NCBI GenBank assembly: GCA_902574695.1
Contig: CACGON010000003.1
Location: forward strand, 1 to 64,000
Source: an uncultured Pelagibacteraceae bacterium
GTDB lineage: Bacteria > Pseudomonadota > Alphaproteobacteria > Pelagibacterales > Pelagibacteraceae
Direction of reading: 5' to 3'
Length of the DNA stretch: 64,000 nt
In this document: in pieces, positions 43,115 through 52,741 of the stretch
How the letters are laid out: each line of letters starts with the position of its first letter
How positions within the stretch are numbered: position 1 is the first letter of the stretch
Made by a program: the position numbers and the translations under genes
The notes under the pieces: generated by a model
Database searches by the model: none
The model's input: the letters and a program-made list of their open reading frames with translations, nothing else
What the model was told of the DNA's origin: nothing

Positions 43115-45660
43115 TATTTTTCTAAAGATTTAATATTAACAAAATCATCAGACAATTCTCTATTATTTTTTTTAATATCTTCGAAAAAATTCCATGCTAA
43201 AACAAGAATAGTATTATCTTTACCTTTAATTTTTTCTTTTGAGAATATTGGTATTTTCACTCCAGGAATAAATTTATTATGCTTTAATTTATTGTCTTCT
43301 ACAACAAAATCTATCTGACTTGATATACCAAAAAAGTTTAAAGCTGTAGTTGCTTTTGCTGGTGCACCATAACCTATTATTTTTTTTCCTGTTTTTTTTA
43401 AATTATTAATGTTTTTAAGTATATTTTCTCTAATTTTGTAAACTTTTTCACCAAATTTTTTATAAGTATTGAAATCTTTAATTCCATAATCTGTTTCCTC
43501 TTTTATTAATTTTTTAATGCTACTATCTATTTTAACTTTTTTATCTTTTTTTACGTAAATTCTGATTGATCCACCGTGGGTATTTATTTTTTCTGCTTTA
43601 TAAATCACTGCATTGAACTGATTAAAAAAGTTTTTTAGAGAGGTCAATGACCAATAATTATAGTGCTCATGATAAATGTTATCAAAAGTCAAGTCTTTGA
43701 GGGTATTCATTAAATACTGTACTTCTATAATTATAGTCCCTTTTGGAGATAATAAATTAATCATACACTCAGCCATTTCCTTAAGATTGTCAGAATGTGC
43801 AAAAACATTAGATGCTAAAACTAAGTCAGCACCTTTTTTCATTTTACTAAGATTCTTTTTGGTTAAAAAGCCATTAAATGTTTTAATTTTATTTTTATTA
43901 GCTTGTTTTGCTAAATTTTTAGCAGGTTCTACTCCCAATATTTTTTTAAAATTTAAATCTTTAAAAGGTTTAAGTGCAACACCATCATTACTACCTATAT
44001 CAATAATGTAAGATTTTTTTGAATTAAGTTTTAAATCTTTAATGTACTTAGTCGCAGCGTTAACAAAATGATCTCTAAATACTTTTGAAGTTGATGAAGT
44101 ATATAAATAATTTGAAAACATTTTTTTTGCATCAACAGCGACTGACAATTGACAGTTATGGCAATTTTCACAATAGTTGACCTCTAAAGGATATAAATCT
44201 GTTTTATCATTTTTTTTGTTAAGTAAATTGTTTGCTAAAGGTTGGTAACCTAGGGAAACTACCCTCTTTAGATTAGTTCCACCACAAGATCTACAATCGA
44301 ATTTATAACAACTCAATAACAGGTCCTTTTCTTTTTCATCAACAAAAACGTGTTTAATTGTGTGCGTTACTCCATAATTTTCATGTTCTCTCTCACCTCT
44401 TACAAGGTTTAAAAAAGTCGTATCTTTTGTAAAAACCATAGTATGAGCTACATTAGGTTTGATTATTGATAGCTGTCCTTCATTTACAACTTGTGTAATT
44501 TTTGGTGAATTAGGATTTAGTATGTCTTGAAAAACTTCAATAATTTGTCCCTTTGTAAAAAGACATTTCTGCTCCTGTTGTGGATGATAGTGATTTGCAC
44601 GTATAGTTCCTCTTTTTGAATCAATTAATCCTATCATGTTAATTGGCTCTGTTAGCTCGTGATTACTAATTTTTCCTCTGCTATCAATGTACTCTCCTGT
44701 GCCATCTCTAACATGCTCTAAATCTGTAATTAAATTTTGTTTGGACCATTTTTCAATCATTTCTTTTATGCTTTCATCTAAAGCATATAAAAATTTAAAA
44801 CCTGAATTTAAGATTTTTTTATTTGATATTGAAAAACCTAAGTTTGGCACCTCATCATTAGTCTCTTTAATTTCAATTTTTGAGTTATGCTTTTTACAAA
44901 TCTCAGCAACTTGTTTTACTGTAACTGTATCCTTGGCAAGATTAAAAGTTTCATAATTTATACTATCTTTTTCCTCCATAAATTTAAAACATCTTGCAAC
45001 ATCAATGACTGGCACTAAAGATTTGATTTGTCTTCCACCTGCAAAAAGTTTTAGAGTTCCGTTCTGTGAAGCTACTTTAGAAAAAAGGTTAGTCATAATA
45101 TCTAATCTAGTCGTGTCGGTTGAGTACCCATAAACAGATCCTAATCGAAGGATAACATAATTTTTTCCTGACTTTTTAAGTTGGTCTTCGTTTATTGCTT
45201 TTGACTTTCCATAAGCTAATACTGGTAAGGTATTTTCTTCTTCTAAAATATCTTTTTTTACCTCTTTAATTCCTTCAAATACAACGTGAGTCGAAGGAAA
45301 GATAATTTTGCAATCCTTCTTCATAACATCTAAAATATTTTGGGTTCCATCAACACCAACCTCAGAAATTTTATTTTCATGCTCTGCATTTGCTTCACTT
45401 TTAACCCTTGGTACAGATGTAATACCTGCTAAATGATGTATGATATCAGCATCATGACAATGGTTTTTAATTAATTCCTTATCTAAAATATCACCGTGTA
45501 TAAAATTCATATTCCAGTTTCTAATTTGATTTACTCTCTCTGATATAAACCTATTATCAATTACAGTTATCTCGTCATTCCAGCTATAACCTGAATATAT
45601 TTTACATAATTCGGTTCCTATGTAACCAAGCCCACCAGTAATAACGATTTTTTTTTTCAT
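43114..45660 (-). CDS. Three-part fusion: NDP-sugar epimerase + cupin + C-methyltransferase
   Basis: 848 residues. Residues 1 to about 305 are a short-chain NAD-dependent epimerase/dehydratase (GGLGYIG at 9-15, catalytic Tyr150-xxx-Lys154 in AYGKSKA). Residues about 335-440 are cupin-like (NHYHP with His357/His359, VAHTMVF with His406). From about 450 a sugar C-methyltransferase of the TylC/NovU type follows: zinc motif CRSCG...CENC (Cys456, 459, 497, 500), SAM motif IDIGSNDG (553-560), and YHEHYNYWS. It would isomerise, epimerise and C-methylate a nucleotide sugar in one chain. It lies 4 bases after a glycosyltransferase gene and overlaps the EutA-like gene by one base. Confidence 0.83.
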   Translation of the reverse strand: MKKKIVITGGLGYIGTELCKIYSGYSWNDEITVIDNRFISERVNQIRNWNMNFIHGDILDKELIKNHCHDADIIHHLAGITSVPRVKSEANAEHENKISEVGVDGTQNILDVMKKDCKIIFPSTHVVFEGIKEVKKDILEEENTLPVLAYGKSKAINEDQLKKSGKNYVILRLGSVYGYSTDTTRLDIMTNLFSKVASQNGTLKLFAGGRQIKSLVPVIDVARCFKFMEEKDSINYETFNLAKDTVTVKQVAEICKKHNSKIEIKETNDEVPNLGFSISNKKILNSGFKFLYALDESIKEMIEKWSKQNLITDLEHVRDGTGEYIDSRGKISNHELTEPINMIGLIDSKRGTIRANHYHPQQEQKCLFTKGQIIEVFQDILNPNSPKITQVVNEGQLSIIKPNVAHTMVFTKDTTFLNLVRGEREHENYGVTHTIKHVFVDEKEKDLLLSCYKFDCRSCGGTNLKRVVSLGYQPLANNLLNKKNDKTDLYPLEVNYCENCHNCQLSVAVDAKKMFSNYLYTSSTSKVFRDHFVNAATKYIKDLKLNSKKSYIIDIGSNDGVALKPFKDLNFKKILGVEPAKNLAKQANKNKIKTFNGFLTKKNLSKMKKGADLVLASNVFAHSDNLKEMAECMINLLSPKGTIIIEVQYLMNTLKDLTFDNIYHEHYNYWSLTSLKNFFNQFNAVIYKAEKINTHGGSIRIYVKKDKKVKIDSSIKKLIKEETDYGIKDFNTYKKFGEKVYKIRENILKNINNLKKTGKKIIGYGAPAKATTALNFFGISSQIDFVVEDNKLKHNKFIPGVKIPIFSKEKIKGKDNTILVLAWNFFEDIKKNNRELSDDFVNIKSLEK

Positions 45661-45664
45661 TTTA

Positions 45665-46351
45665 TTAAAATCTATTTAGAATTATACGATATATTACACT
45701 AAAGAAATGGTAGAATTTGATTTTTTTTCCTTCTTCATGTGATCTTCCATTATAAGAAATTGGAACCTCAAAATATTTTTTTCCTTTTTTTACGGCTTCA
45801 GAAAGTATTTCTGCATGTTGATCAAAACCATTTGTCTTTAATTTATTTGGATCAACCAATTTTCTTTTGTAGCATAAATAACATGAATAAACGTCTGTAA
45901 ATGTAGTATTGTATATAATGTTGAAAGTTAATGTAAGTATTTTATTTCCAATTTTATTTAAAATATTATGTGACCTTGTATATTCACTGTAATTAAATCT
46001 TGAACCAATCACAACATCTGCATCAAAGTCATTACAAACTTTTATAAATTTTTTAAACTCTATAGGGTCGTATTCTAAATCTGCATCTTGAAATAATATA
46101 TATTCTCCAGTTGCAACCTTCAGTCCCTCTCTAACAGAAAATCCTTTTCCTGAATTTCTCTCATTATGTATTAAAGTTGTAATATAATTTTTATTTTTCT
46201 CTAATAACTCCTTTGAACCATCTGTAGATCCGTCATTAATTGTTATTATTTCATACTCTACATTTTCTACTTTTGTGTTGCTAAGTCTTTTTAAAACCCG
46301 GGCTACTGTTTTTTCTTCATTATAAACAGGTACTATTATTGAAATTTTCAT
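45665..46351 (-). CDS. Family 2 glycosyltransferase (DPM1-like)
   Basis: 228 residues, soluble. The GT-A fold is shown by VPVYNEEKTVARVL, INDGSTDGS, NERNSGKGFSVREGL and the metal motif in LFQDADLEYDP. The short form without membrane spans resembles dolichol/undecaprenyl-phosphate sugar transferases. It would hand a sugar from a nucleotide to a lipid carrier or glycan; the following sugar-modifying fusion probably makes its donor. First gene of the long minus-strand run. Confidence 0.86.
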   Translation of the reverse strand: MKISIIVPVYNEEKTVARVLKRLSNTKVENVEYEIITINDGSTDGSKELLEKNKNYITTLIHNERNSGKGFSVREGLKVATGEYILFQDADLEYDPIEFKKFIKVCNDFDADVVIGSRFNYSEYTRSHNILNKIGNKILTLTFNIIYNTTFTDVYSCYLCYKRKLVDPNKLKTNGFDQHAEILSEAVKKGKKYFEVPISYNGRSHEEGKKIKFYHFFSVIYRIILNRF

Positions 46352-46471
46352 AATTAATAATGAATTTAAATTAGATCTAAATAACTATAATTCAAGACAA
46401 ATCCTTGCCCATAAAATCATGAATATTAGACTATTTAATGCATAAAATTTAAAATTACATATTAAAATTAA

Positions 46472-46590
46472 TTGTTTCTAGGAAATGAAAAAAATGATAA
46501 TATTTATCTCACGATACATAACTCATCGTCTTGTCATTACATTACGAAAGCGGGATCGGTCGTCTTTAAATTGGTTTTTAAGGAGACTAT
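46472..46590 (+). promoter_or_regulatory. Promoter and possibly structured leader of the LLM operon
   Basis: TTGTTT at 46472-46477 and GATAAT at 46496-46501 (18-base spacer) form a likely promoter. The remaining leader of about 80 bases is less AT-rich than its surroundings (GCGGGATCGGTCGTC) and contains ACGAT/ATCGT arms near 46514-46530. The run AAGGAGA just before the ATG is the ribosome-binding site. I could not match it to a known riboswitch. The rest of the 239-base gap (46352-46471) holds nothing I recognise. Confidence 0.4.
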
Positions 46591-47757
46591 ATGAAATTCG
46601 GTTACTTTTGTAACACCACAAACTGGAATAAAAAACCTTACACTCAGCTTTTGGATGAAGCTAGAGATATTACTGAGTATTGTGATAAAAATAATTGGGA
46701 TTCAATATGGTATACCGAGCATCATTTTAATCATGAAGGAATGGAAACCTGTACAAACCCATTAATGATGTGTGCTGATGCTGCTGCAAGAACAAATCAA
46801 ATCAGATTAGGTCAAGCTTGTAATACAATTACTTTTCATAATCCAATTAGACTTGCTGAAGATATTGCAACACTCGACCAAATGTCTAAAGGGAGAGTCG
46901 AGGTTGGAATTGGTAGAGGCGTTTATGGAAGAGAAGCAGTTAATATGAATAAAGAATCGGATTTAAAAGACCAAGCAAAAAATTTTAGACTATTTTCAGA
47001 AACACTTGAAATAATGAAAAAAGCATGGTCTGAAGATTTTTTTTCTCACAAAGGTGAGTTCTATAATTATCCTTCTCCAAACTTTATTTGGCAGCATGAT
47101 ATGAGTCCTCCAAAAGAAAATATTGTTGACCTAGAAACTAATGAATTAAAAAAGATATCTGTTTTACCAAAACCATTTCAAAAACCATTTCCACCAATCT
47201 CTCAAGTTGTTGATGGAGAAAGATCAATTCAGTGGGCAGCTGAAAATGGATTAAATACAATAATGTGGATTCCAACAGTAAAAGCGTTAAAAAAAAGATT
47301 TGAAATTTTCAGAGATGCAAAATCAAAAGTTGAAAATAAAAATGTACAATTAGGTGACGGTGTAAGTTTAGTGCGAGATATGTTTGTTGCAGAAACTATG
47401 GATGAAGCAAAAAAAATGGCAGGTGAACATATCGTGAATTATATGAGATGGGTTTGTCATTGGAGAGGACTAGGAAATCATATGGATCCAGGTGAAGAGT
47501 TACCTGAGACTAAAAATAAATTAGATTTATTAAATTATGAGTTTCTTCATAAAAGAAATCTTTTATTTGGAACTCCAGAATTTGTAATTGATAAAATAAA
47601 AGAACTCCAGGAGGAACTTAATCTTCAAAGTTTACAGGTTTGGTCAAATTTTCCAGGTGTAAAACACGTGGACTGTATGAGAAGTATAAAATTGTTTACT
47701 GAGGAAGTAATGCCAAATATCAAATCTATTAATTCGGATATTCAAAGAGCGAGCTAG
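46591..47757 (+). CDS. Luciferase-like (LLM class) flavin-dependent monooxygenase
   Basis: 388 residues of the bacterial luciferase/alkanesulfonate monooxygenase TIM-barrel family: WYTEHHFN near residue 45, the run AARTNQIRLGQAC, ATLDQMSKGRVEVGIGRG and SQVVDGERSIQWAAENG are typical. These enzymes use reduced FMN supplied by a separate reductase and O2 to oxidise organic substrates. No flavin reductase is encoded nearby. It heads a six-gene plus-strand operon; the next gene begins with a GTG that overlaps its TAG stop by one base. Substrate unknown. Confidence 0.9.
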   Translation: MKFGYFCNTTNWNKKPYTQLLDEARDITEYCDKNNWDSIWYTEHHFNHEGMETCTNPLMMCADAAARTNQIRLGQACNTITFHNPIRLAEDIATLDQMSKGRVEVGIGRGVYGREAVNMNKESDLKDQAKNFRLFSETLEIMKKAWSEDFFSHKGEFYNYPSPNFIWQHDMSPPKENIVDLETNELKKISVLPKPFQKPFPPISQVVDGERSIQWAAENGLNTIMWIPTVKALKKRFEIFRDAKSKVENKNVQLGDGVSLVRDMFVAETMDEAKKMAGEHIVNYMRWVCHWRGLGNHMDPGEELPETKNKLDLLNYEFLHKRNLLFGTPEFVIDKIKELQEELNLQSLQVWSNFPGVKHVDCMRSIKLFTEEVMPNIKSINSDIQRAS

Positions 47758-48338
47758 TGGATTTAAAATTAAGGAAATTTGCGAAATTTGTTGATAAAAC
47801 TTTTATTGAAGGAGAAAAAAAAGCAAAAGAGCCTGTTTTATTAGTGTCGGTTGCTGCAGTAATTAAAAATCCTTGGGCAGGAAGAGGTTTTGTTGAGGAT
47901 TTAAAACCAGAAATATTAGATCTTGCCCCACAAATTGGTGATCTACTTGTTCCTGAATTAATAAAAGAAATTGGAACTGGTGAAAAAGTTTTGGCTTATG
48001 GAAAAGCCGCAATGGTGGGTTTAAATGGTGAAATAGAACATGCGTCAGCTTTTATTCATACATTAAGATTTGGAAATAAATTTAGAGATGCAGTTAGTGG
48101 AACTTCTTACTTAAGTTTTACAAATACTAGGGGACCAGCAGGTTCAAAAGTTTCTATACCAATGATGCATAAGACAGATGCTGGTTTAAGACCATATTAT
48201 CTAACTCATGAGTTTACAATTCATGATGCTCCAAACGAAGATGAAATTATCATTGCTATTGGTGGAGCACCAACTGGTAGAGCGCACGCAAGAACAGGCG
48301 ATAGATATCAAGATATGAAAGAGATGGGTATTAAATAA
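47757..48338 (+). CDS. DUF1185 (amino acid synthesis family) protein
   Basis: 193 residues starting with GTG at 47757 that shares its first base with the previous stop; the next in-frame start would lose conserved sequence. Recognisable stretches are NPWAGRGFVEDL, GKAAMVGLNGEIEHASAF and IAIGGAPTGRAHARTGDR. The family is listed as an amino acid synthesis protein but has no settled reaction. It is often found beside LLM monooxygenases and hydrolases, as here. No membrane span or signal. Confidence 0.85.
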   Translation: MDLKLRKFAKFVDKTFIEGEKKAKEPVLLVSVAAVIKNPWAGRGFVEDLKPEILDLAPQIGDLLVPELIKEIGTGEKVLAYGKAAMVGLNGEIEHASAFIHTLRFGNKFRDAVSGTSYLSFTNTRGPAGSKVSIPMMHKTDAGLRPYYLTHEFTIHDAPNEDEIIIAIGGAPTGRAHARTGDRYQDMKEMGIK

Positions 48339-48344
48339 TAGATA

Positions 48345-49130
48345 ATGCAATTCAATTTTGATCCAAATCAAAATTATTATTTATTAAATAATAATAATAC
48401 TACCCCAATAGTATTCATACATGGTGTTGGTTTAGATCAGACAATGTGGCAACCACAACTTGATTACTTTAAAAATGAAACAACTCTAACCTATGATTTA
48501 TTAGGCCATGGAAAAACTCCATTAAAAAACAATGATCTTTCAATGAATAATTTTACCGATCAATTATACGGTATTATAAAAAGTTTAAATATAAATGAGT
48601 TTAATTTAGTAGGTTTTTCGATTGGTTCTCTAATTGCTATAGAATTTGCATCTAAATATCACAATTATTTAAAATCTCTTACTTTAATTTCAACTACATA
48701 TAAAAGAAATAAAAAAGAAAGACAGAAAGTCATTGATAGAGTTAATCTTGCAAAAGAAAATAAATCAATTTCAGACCTTGCAATGAAAAGGTGGTTTTCA
48801 GATGATTATTTAATTAAAAATCCTAATGTTATCAAAAATTTAAAACAGCAACTAGAAAAATATGGAGATGATCATATTAATTTTATTAAAGCATATTCTT
48901 TATTTGCAAATTACGAAGAAGATATAAAAATAATTAATAGTATACCGACTAAAACATTGGTTATGACAGGTGCAATGGATCCGGGGTCTACACCTAAAAT
49001 GTCCAGAGAATTATGTGATGATTTAGCAAATGCTATATATGTTGAGATTAAAAATGCAAAACATCTTTGTAGTATTGAGTGCTCTGATGATGTAAATTTT
49101 CAAATAAAAAAACACATTGATAATGCCTAA
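48345..49130 (+). CDS. Alpha/beta hydrolase
   Basis: 261 residues. The nucleophile elbow is GFSIG, the oxyanion run FIHGVGLDQTMWQPQ, the acid Asp probably in MTGAMDPGSTP, the His in NAKHLCSIE. It resembles enol-lactonase/RutD-type hydrolases that open lactones or split carbamate- or acyl-type intermediates. It starts 6 bases after the DUF1185 gene and overlaps the aldehyde dehydrogenase start by 8 bases. It probably acts on the product of the monooxygenase. Confidence 0.87.
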   Translation: MQFNFDPNQNYYLLNNNNTTPIVFIHGVGLDQTMWQPQLDYFKNETTLTYDLLGHGKTPLKNNDLSMNNFTDQLYGIIKSLNINEFNLVGFSIGSLIAIEFASKYHNYLKSLTLISTTYKRNKKERQKVIDRVNLAKENKSISDLAMKRWFSDDYLIKNPNVIKNLKQQLEKYGDDHINFIKAYSLFANYEEDIKIINSIPTKTLVMTGAMDPGSTPKMSRELCDDLANAIYVEIKNAKHLCSIECSDDVNFQIKKHIDNA

Positions 49131-50604
49131 CTTAAAAACTTTTAAAATGTTTATAAATGGAAAGTGGGTTGATTCTGTCTCGAAAAAAACGTTTAACACT
49201 CTTAATCCAGAAAATAATGAGCCTTGGGCGACTGTGCCAGAAGCTAATGAGAAGGATGTTGATATTGCAGTAAAGAGTGCTCAAAAAGCTTTTGAAAAAA
49301 ACTGGTCGATACTACATCCAAAAGAACGAGCAAAATATTTATATAAAATTGCAAATGAATTAAGATTAAATGCAGAACACTTAGGAAAAATTGAGACTAT
49401 AGATACTGGAAAGTTATTTAGAGAAACTAAAACTCAAGCAAATTATATTGCTGAGTATTATGAGTACTTTGCTGGTCTTGCCGATAAAGTAGAGGGGACT
49501 GTTGTTCCAATCGATAAAAAAAATATGCAGGTTATTACAACTAGAATTCCTATTGGTGTTGTTGCTGCAATTATACCTTGGAATTCACAAATGCTTTTGA
49601 CAGCCGTAAAGCTAGCACCAGCTTTAGCGATGGGAAATACAGTTGTGATTAAAGCATCTGAATTAGCGCCTATCACATTATTAGAATTTGCAAAACTAAT
49701 TCAAAAATCAGGGTTACCAGATGGGGTTGTAAATATTATAACTGGTTTGGGAGAGCCGTGTGGAAAAGCATTAACTTCGCATGATTTAGTAGAAAGAATT
49801 GCATTTACTGGAGGTCCAGATACCGCAAAATACATAGTTAAAAATTCCTCTGAAAATTTATCGCAAGTAAGTCTAGAGTTAGGTGGTAAAAGCCCAGTAG
49901 CTGTTTTCAATGATGCAGATCAAAAAAATGCTTTAAATGGAATTACTGCAGGAATTTTTGGTGCGAGTGGACAAAGTTGTATTGCAGGTTCAAGACTTTA
50001 CATTCAATCAGAAATTTACGATGAATTTTTAGATAAATTAGTAAGTAAGGCAAAAAAAATCAAGTTGGGAAATCCCATGGATAAAGATTCACAAATGGGT
50101 CCGCTGAGTAATTTTAAACAATTAGAATTTATAGAAAAAATTGTAAAAGAAACAATTAATCAAGGTGGAAAATTAAGATGTGGAGGGAAAAGATCAAATG
50201 TATCAAATAAAGGTTATTATTATCCAGCGACAATTATAGAATGTAAAAATCATAACATGCCATCTGCTGAAAATGAGTTATTTGGACCAGTTTTATCAGT
50301 AATGAAATTTAAAACAGAGGCGGAGGTAATTGAGCTCATGAATGATAATAAATACGGATTGTCATCAGGAGTTTACTCAACAAACTTAGCAAGAGCAATG
50401 CGAGTATCAAAAGCTGTAAGGGCTGGAATTGTGTTTGTAAATACTTATAGATTAATTTCTCCTGTTGCACCGTTTGGGGGTATTAAAGACAGTGGATATG
50501 GAAAAGAGGCAGGAATAGAGTCTATTAAAGAATATACTAGATTAAAGACAACTTGGTATAACACATCTGAAGAACCTATGTCAGATCCATTTACAATGGG
50601 ATAA
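49123..50604 (+). CDS. Aldehyde dehydrogenase
   Basis: 493 residues from ATG 49123 (a TTG two codons upstream is also in frame). ALDH signatures are IPWNSQMLL, IAFTGGPDTA, catalytic Glu in LELGGKSPVAVF, catalytic Cys in ASGQSCIAGSR and ENELFGPVLSVMKF. It would convert an aldehyde, released after the monooxygenase and hydrolase steps, to the acid. It overlaps the hydrolase gene by 8 bases. Confidence 0.92.
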   Translation: MPNLKTFKMFINGKWVDSVSKKTFNTLNPENNEPWATVPEANEKDVDIAVKSAQKAFEKNWSILHPKERAKYLYKIANELRLNAEHLGKIETIDTGKLFRETKTQANYIAEYYEYFAGLADKVEGTVVPIDKKNMQVITTRIPIGVVAAIIPWNSQMLLTAVKLAPALAMGNTVVIKASELAPITLLEFAKLIQKSGLPDGVVNIITGLGEPCGKALTSHDLVERIAFTGGPDTAKYIVKNSSENLSQVSLELGGKSPVAVFNDADQKNALNGITAGIFGASGQSCIAGSRLYIQSEIYDEFLDKLVSKAKKIKLGNPMDKDSQMGPLSNFKQLEFIEKIVKETINQGGKLRCGGKRSNVSNKGYYYPATIIECKNHNMPSAENELFGPVLSVMKFKTEAEVIELMNDNKYGLSSGVYSTNLARAMRVSKAVRAGIVFVNTYRLISPVAPFGGIKDSGYGKEAGIESIKEYTRLKTTWYNTSEEPMSDPFTMG

Positions 50605-50607
50605 TTT

Positions 50608-51465
50608 TTGAGGATTAGCCACTACTTTCTCGTAATACTGATAATGATTTTATTTGGTAGTGCATTTGTATTGGGTAAATTAGTTTTAAATACTAATGTT
50701 CCACCATTACTTTTTGGATCATTAAGAATGCTTGTTGTATTTTTGTGCTTAATTCCTTTTTTCAAATTTCAAATGCCTGGAAAGAAATATATTCAGCCTT
50801 TAATAATCTTTTCTCTATCTATGGGAGTTGGTGTTACAGGATTTACTTATTTATCTCTAGAAGAGTCAAATATAGTCTCGCCAGTGATAATTGGCTCTCA
50901 ATTAGCAATACCATTTGCAATAATTCTAAGTACTATTTTTTTAAATGAGAGTATTAATTTAAAAAAATGGTTTTTTGTGATTAGTTCTTTTATTGGAATA
51001 ATATTAATTGGCTTTGATCCTGAATTGATAAATAATATTTTCGCTTTATTTCTTACAGCTGGAATGTCTTTTTTTTATGCTATAGCAAATGTATCAGGTA
51101 GAAATTTAAATAAAATTAATGTTGTAACTACAAATACTTTTATGGCTTTGGCTGGTTTTATAATTTTAATTATTATGTCAATATTTTTTGAAGGAGATAC
51201 AATTAAGATAATTAATAATATAAATATCAAAATTTGGATTTTGATAATTTACTCAGGTCTAGTTGTTTCGGTTGGTGCTCATATGTCCTTATTTTATTTA
51301 TATAAATTTTATCCTGTTGGAAAAGTGCTACCTTTTTACTCCCTATTCCCTGTTTTTGGATTAATACAAACTTTTATTGTATTTAAAGAAATTCCAAGCT
51401 TAATGGTCACTTTGGGTGGAATTATTGTCATAGGATCTGTGTTTATTATTCAAAAAATTAAATAA
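50608..51465 (+). CDS. EamA/DMT-family transporter
   Basis: 285 residues with ten predicted spans in two EamA repeats (FGSAFVLGKLV in the first, SVGAHMSLFYLYKFYPVGKVLP in the second). The start is TTG at 50608, 3 bases after the aldehyde dehydrogenase stop; the first ATG at 50644 would cut into the first span, so TTG is preferred. Such proteins export metabolites or take up small organics. Placed in the catabolic operon it may remove a product or import the substrate. Confidence 0.82.
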   Translation: MRISHYFLVILIMILFGSAFVLGKLVLNTNVPPLLFGSLRMLVVFLCLIPFFKFQMPGKKYIQPLIIFSLSMGVGVTGFTYLSLEESNIVSPVIIGSQLAIPFAIILSTIFLNESINLKKWFFVISSFIGIILIGFDPELINNIFALFLTAGMSFFYAIANVSGRNLNKINVVTTNTFMALAGFIILIIMSIFFEGDTIKIINNINIKIWILIIYSGLVVSVGAHMSLFYLYKFYPVGKVLPFYSLFPVFGLIQTFIVFKEIPSLMVTLGGIIVIGSVFIIQKIK

Positions 51466-51538
51466 ATTTTTATTGAAAAAAATAAATAATCATCATTAAA
51501 TTCTATTTTTATAAAATGTTAACAAATAAAGGAAAAAT

Positions 51539-52729
51539 ATGAAAAAATTGATAATAGCTGCATGTGTATTTTTTACTAGTATTGTATCAAATGCAAATGC
51601 AGATGGTCATGCAATCAAAATGGGTATTATTTTAGGATTTACAGGTCCTATTGAATCTCTAACGCCGGCAATGGCGGCGTCTGCTGAGCTTGCGTTTAAA
51701 GAAGCTTCAGACTCAGGTTCATTACTTGGCGGAAAATATATAAAAGTTGAGAGAGCCGATTCTACATGTGTAGACTCTGCTGCTGCAACTGCTGCTGCTG
51801 AGGGATTAGTGTCTAATGGTGTTGTAGCAATTATGGGCGCAGACTGTTCTGGTGTCACGGGTGCAATCGCATCAAATGTTGCAGTTCCAAATGGAGTGGT
51901 TATGATTTCTCCATCAGCTACATCTCCAGGATTAACAACTTTAGATGACAAAGGATATTTTTTTAGAACAGCTCCATCAGATGCAAGAGGTGGACAGATT
52001 TTAGCAGATATCACTAAGGATAGAGGTGTTAAAAGTGTTGCTATAACTTATACAAATAATGATTATGGAAAAGGTTTGGCCGACGTATATAAAGCTGCTG
52101 TAGAAGGGCATGGAATTAAAGTAACAACTGTAGCTGCCCATGAAGATGGTAAAGCAGATTATGCAGCTGAAGTAGCAACTTTAGCATCCGCAGGTGGTGA
52201 CGCTGTTGCTGTAATCGGTTATTTAGATCAAGGTGGTAAAGGAATCATTCAAGGATCTCTAGACTCTGGAGCTTTTGATACTTTTATTTTATCTGATGGG
52301 ATGATTGGTGACTCTTTAACAGATAATTTTGGTAAAGCTTTAAACAAATCATTTGGTTCGATTCCTGGATCAACAGGAAAAGGAGCTGGAGTTTTCGCGA
52401 AAGTTGCAAAAGCAGGTGGAATTGATTCTTCAGGACCTTACACGGGAGAGTCTTATGATGCTGCTGCTTTAATTACATTAGCTATGCAGGCTGGTGGTAA
52501 AGCGGATAGATCAACGATACAAAAAAATGTAATGTCAGTAGCTAATGCACCTGGAACTAAAATTTATCCAGGTCAACTTAAAAAAGCTTTAGATCTTTTA
52601 TCTAAAGGAAAGGCTGTAAACTACGAAGGTGCAACCGGAGTAGAGTTTACTGATGTTGGAGAAGCTTTTGGATCTTTCCTTGAAAAAGAAATCAAGGGTG
52701 GAAAATTCAAAACAAAAAAACAAAGATAA
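51539..52729 (+). CDS. Branched-chain amino acid-type (Liv/HAAT) substrate-binding protein
   Basis: 396 residues. Signal peptide about 1-21 (SNANA/DGHA). Typical LivK-type runs are GIILGFTGPIESLTP, MGADCSGVTGAIA, SPSATSPGLTTL and ITYTNNDYGKGLADVYKAA. Two Cys (STCVD and ADCSG) may pair. It lies 73 bases after the EamA gene behind AAAGGAAAA and is followed by a terminator. The permease and ATPase genes of a Liv system lie on the other strand beyond the MFS gene, so it may serve either them or a substrate for the upstream catabolic genes. Confidence 0.9.
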   Translation: MKKLIIAACVFFTSIVSNANADGHAIKMGIILGFTGPIESLTPAMAASAELAFKEASDSGSLLGGKYIKVERADSTCVDSAAATAAAEGLVSNGVVAIMGADCSGVTGAIASNVAVPNGVVMISPSATSPGLTTLDDKGYFFRTAPSDARGGQILADITKDRGVKSVAITYTNNDYGKGLADVYKAAVEGHGIKVTTVAAHEDGKADYAAEVATLASAGGDAVAVIGYLDQGGKGIIQGSLDSGAFDTFILSDGMIGDSLTDNFGKALNKSFGSIPGSTGKGAGVFAKVAKAGGIDSSGPYTGESYDAAALITLAMQAGGKADRSTIQKNVMSVANAPGTKIYPGQLKKALDLLSKGKAVNYEGATGVEFTDVGEAFGSFLEKEIKGGKFKTKKQR

Positions 52730-52741
52730 GTAGTATATTTT

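Noticed and set aside
46485-46613. 42-codon ORF in the LLM operon leader
   Set aside because: It uses CGA, CGG and CGT for Arg, unlike the AGA-rich neighbours, and runs into the LLM gene in another frame; the region looks more like promoter and RNA leader.
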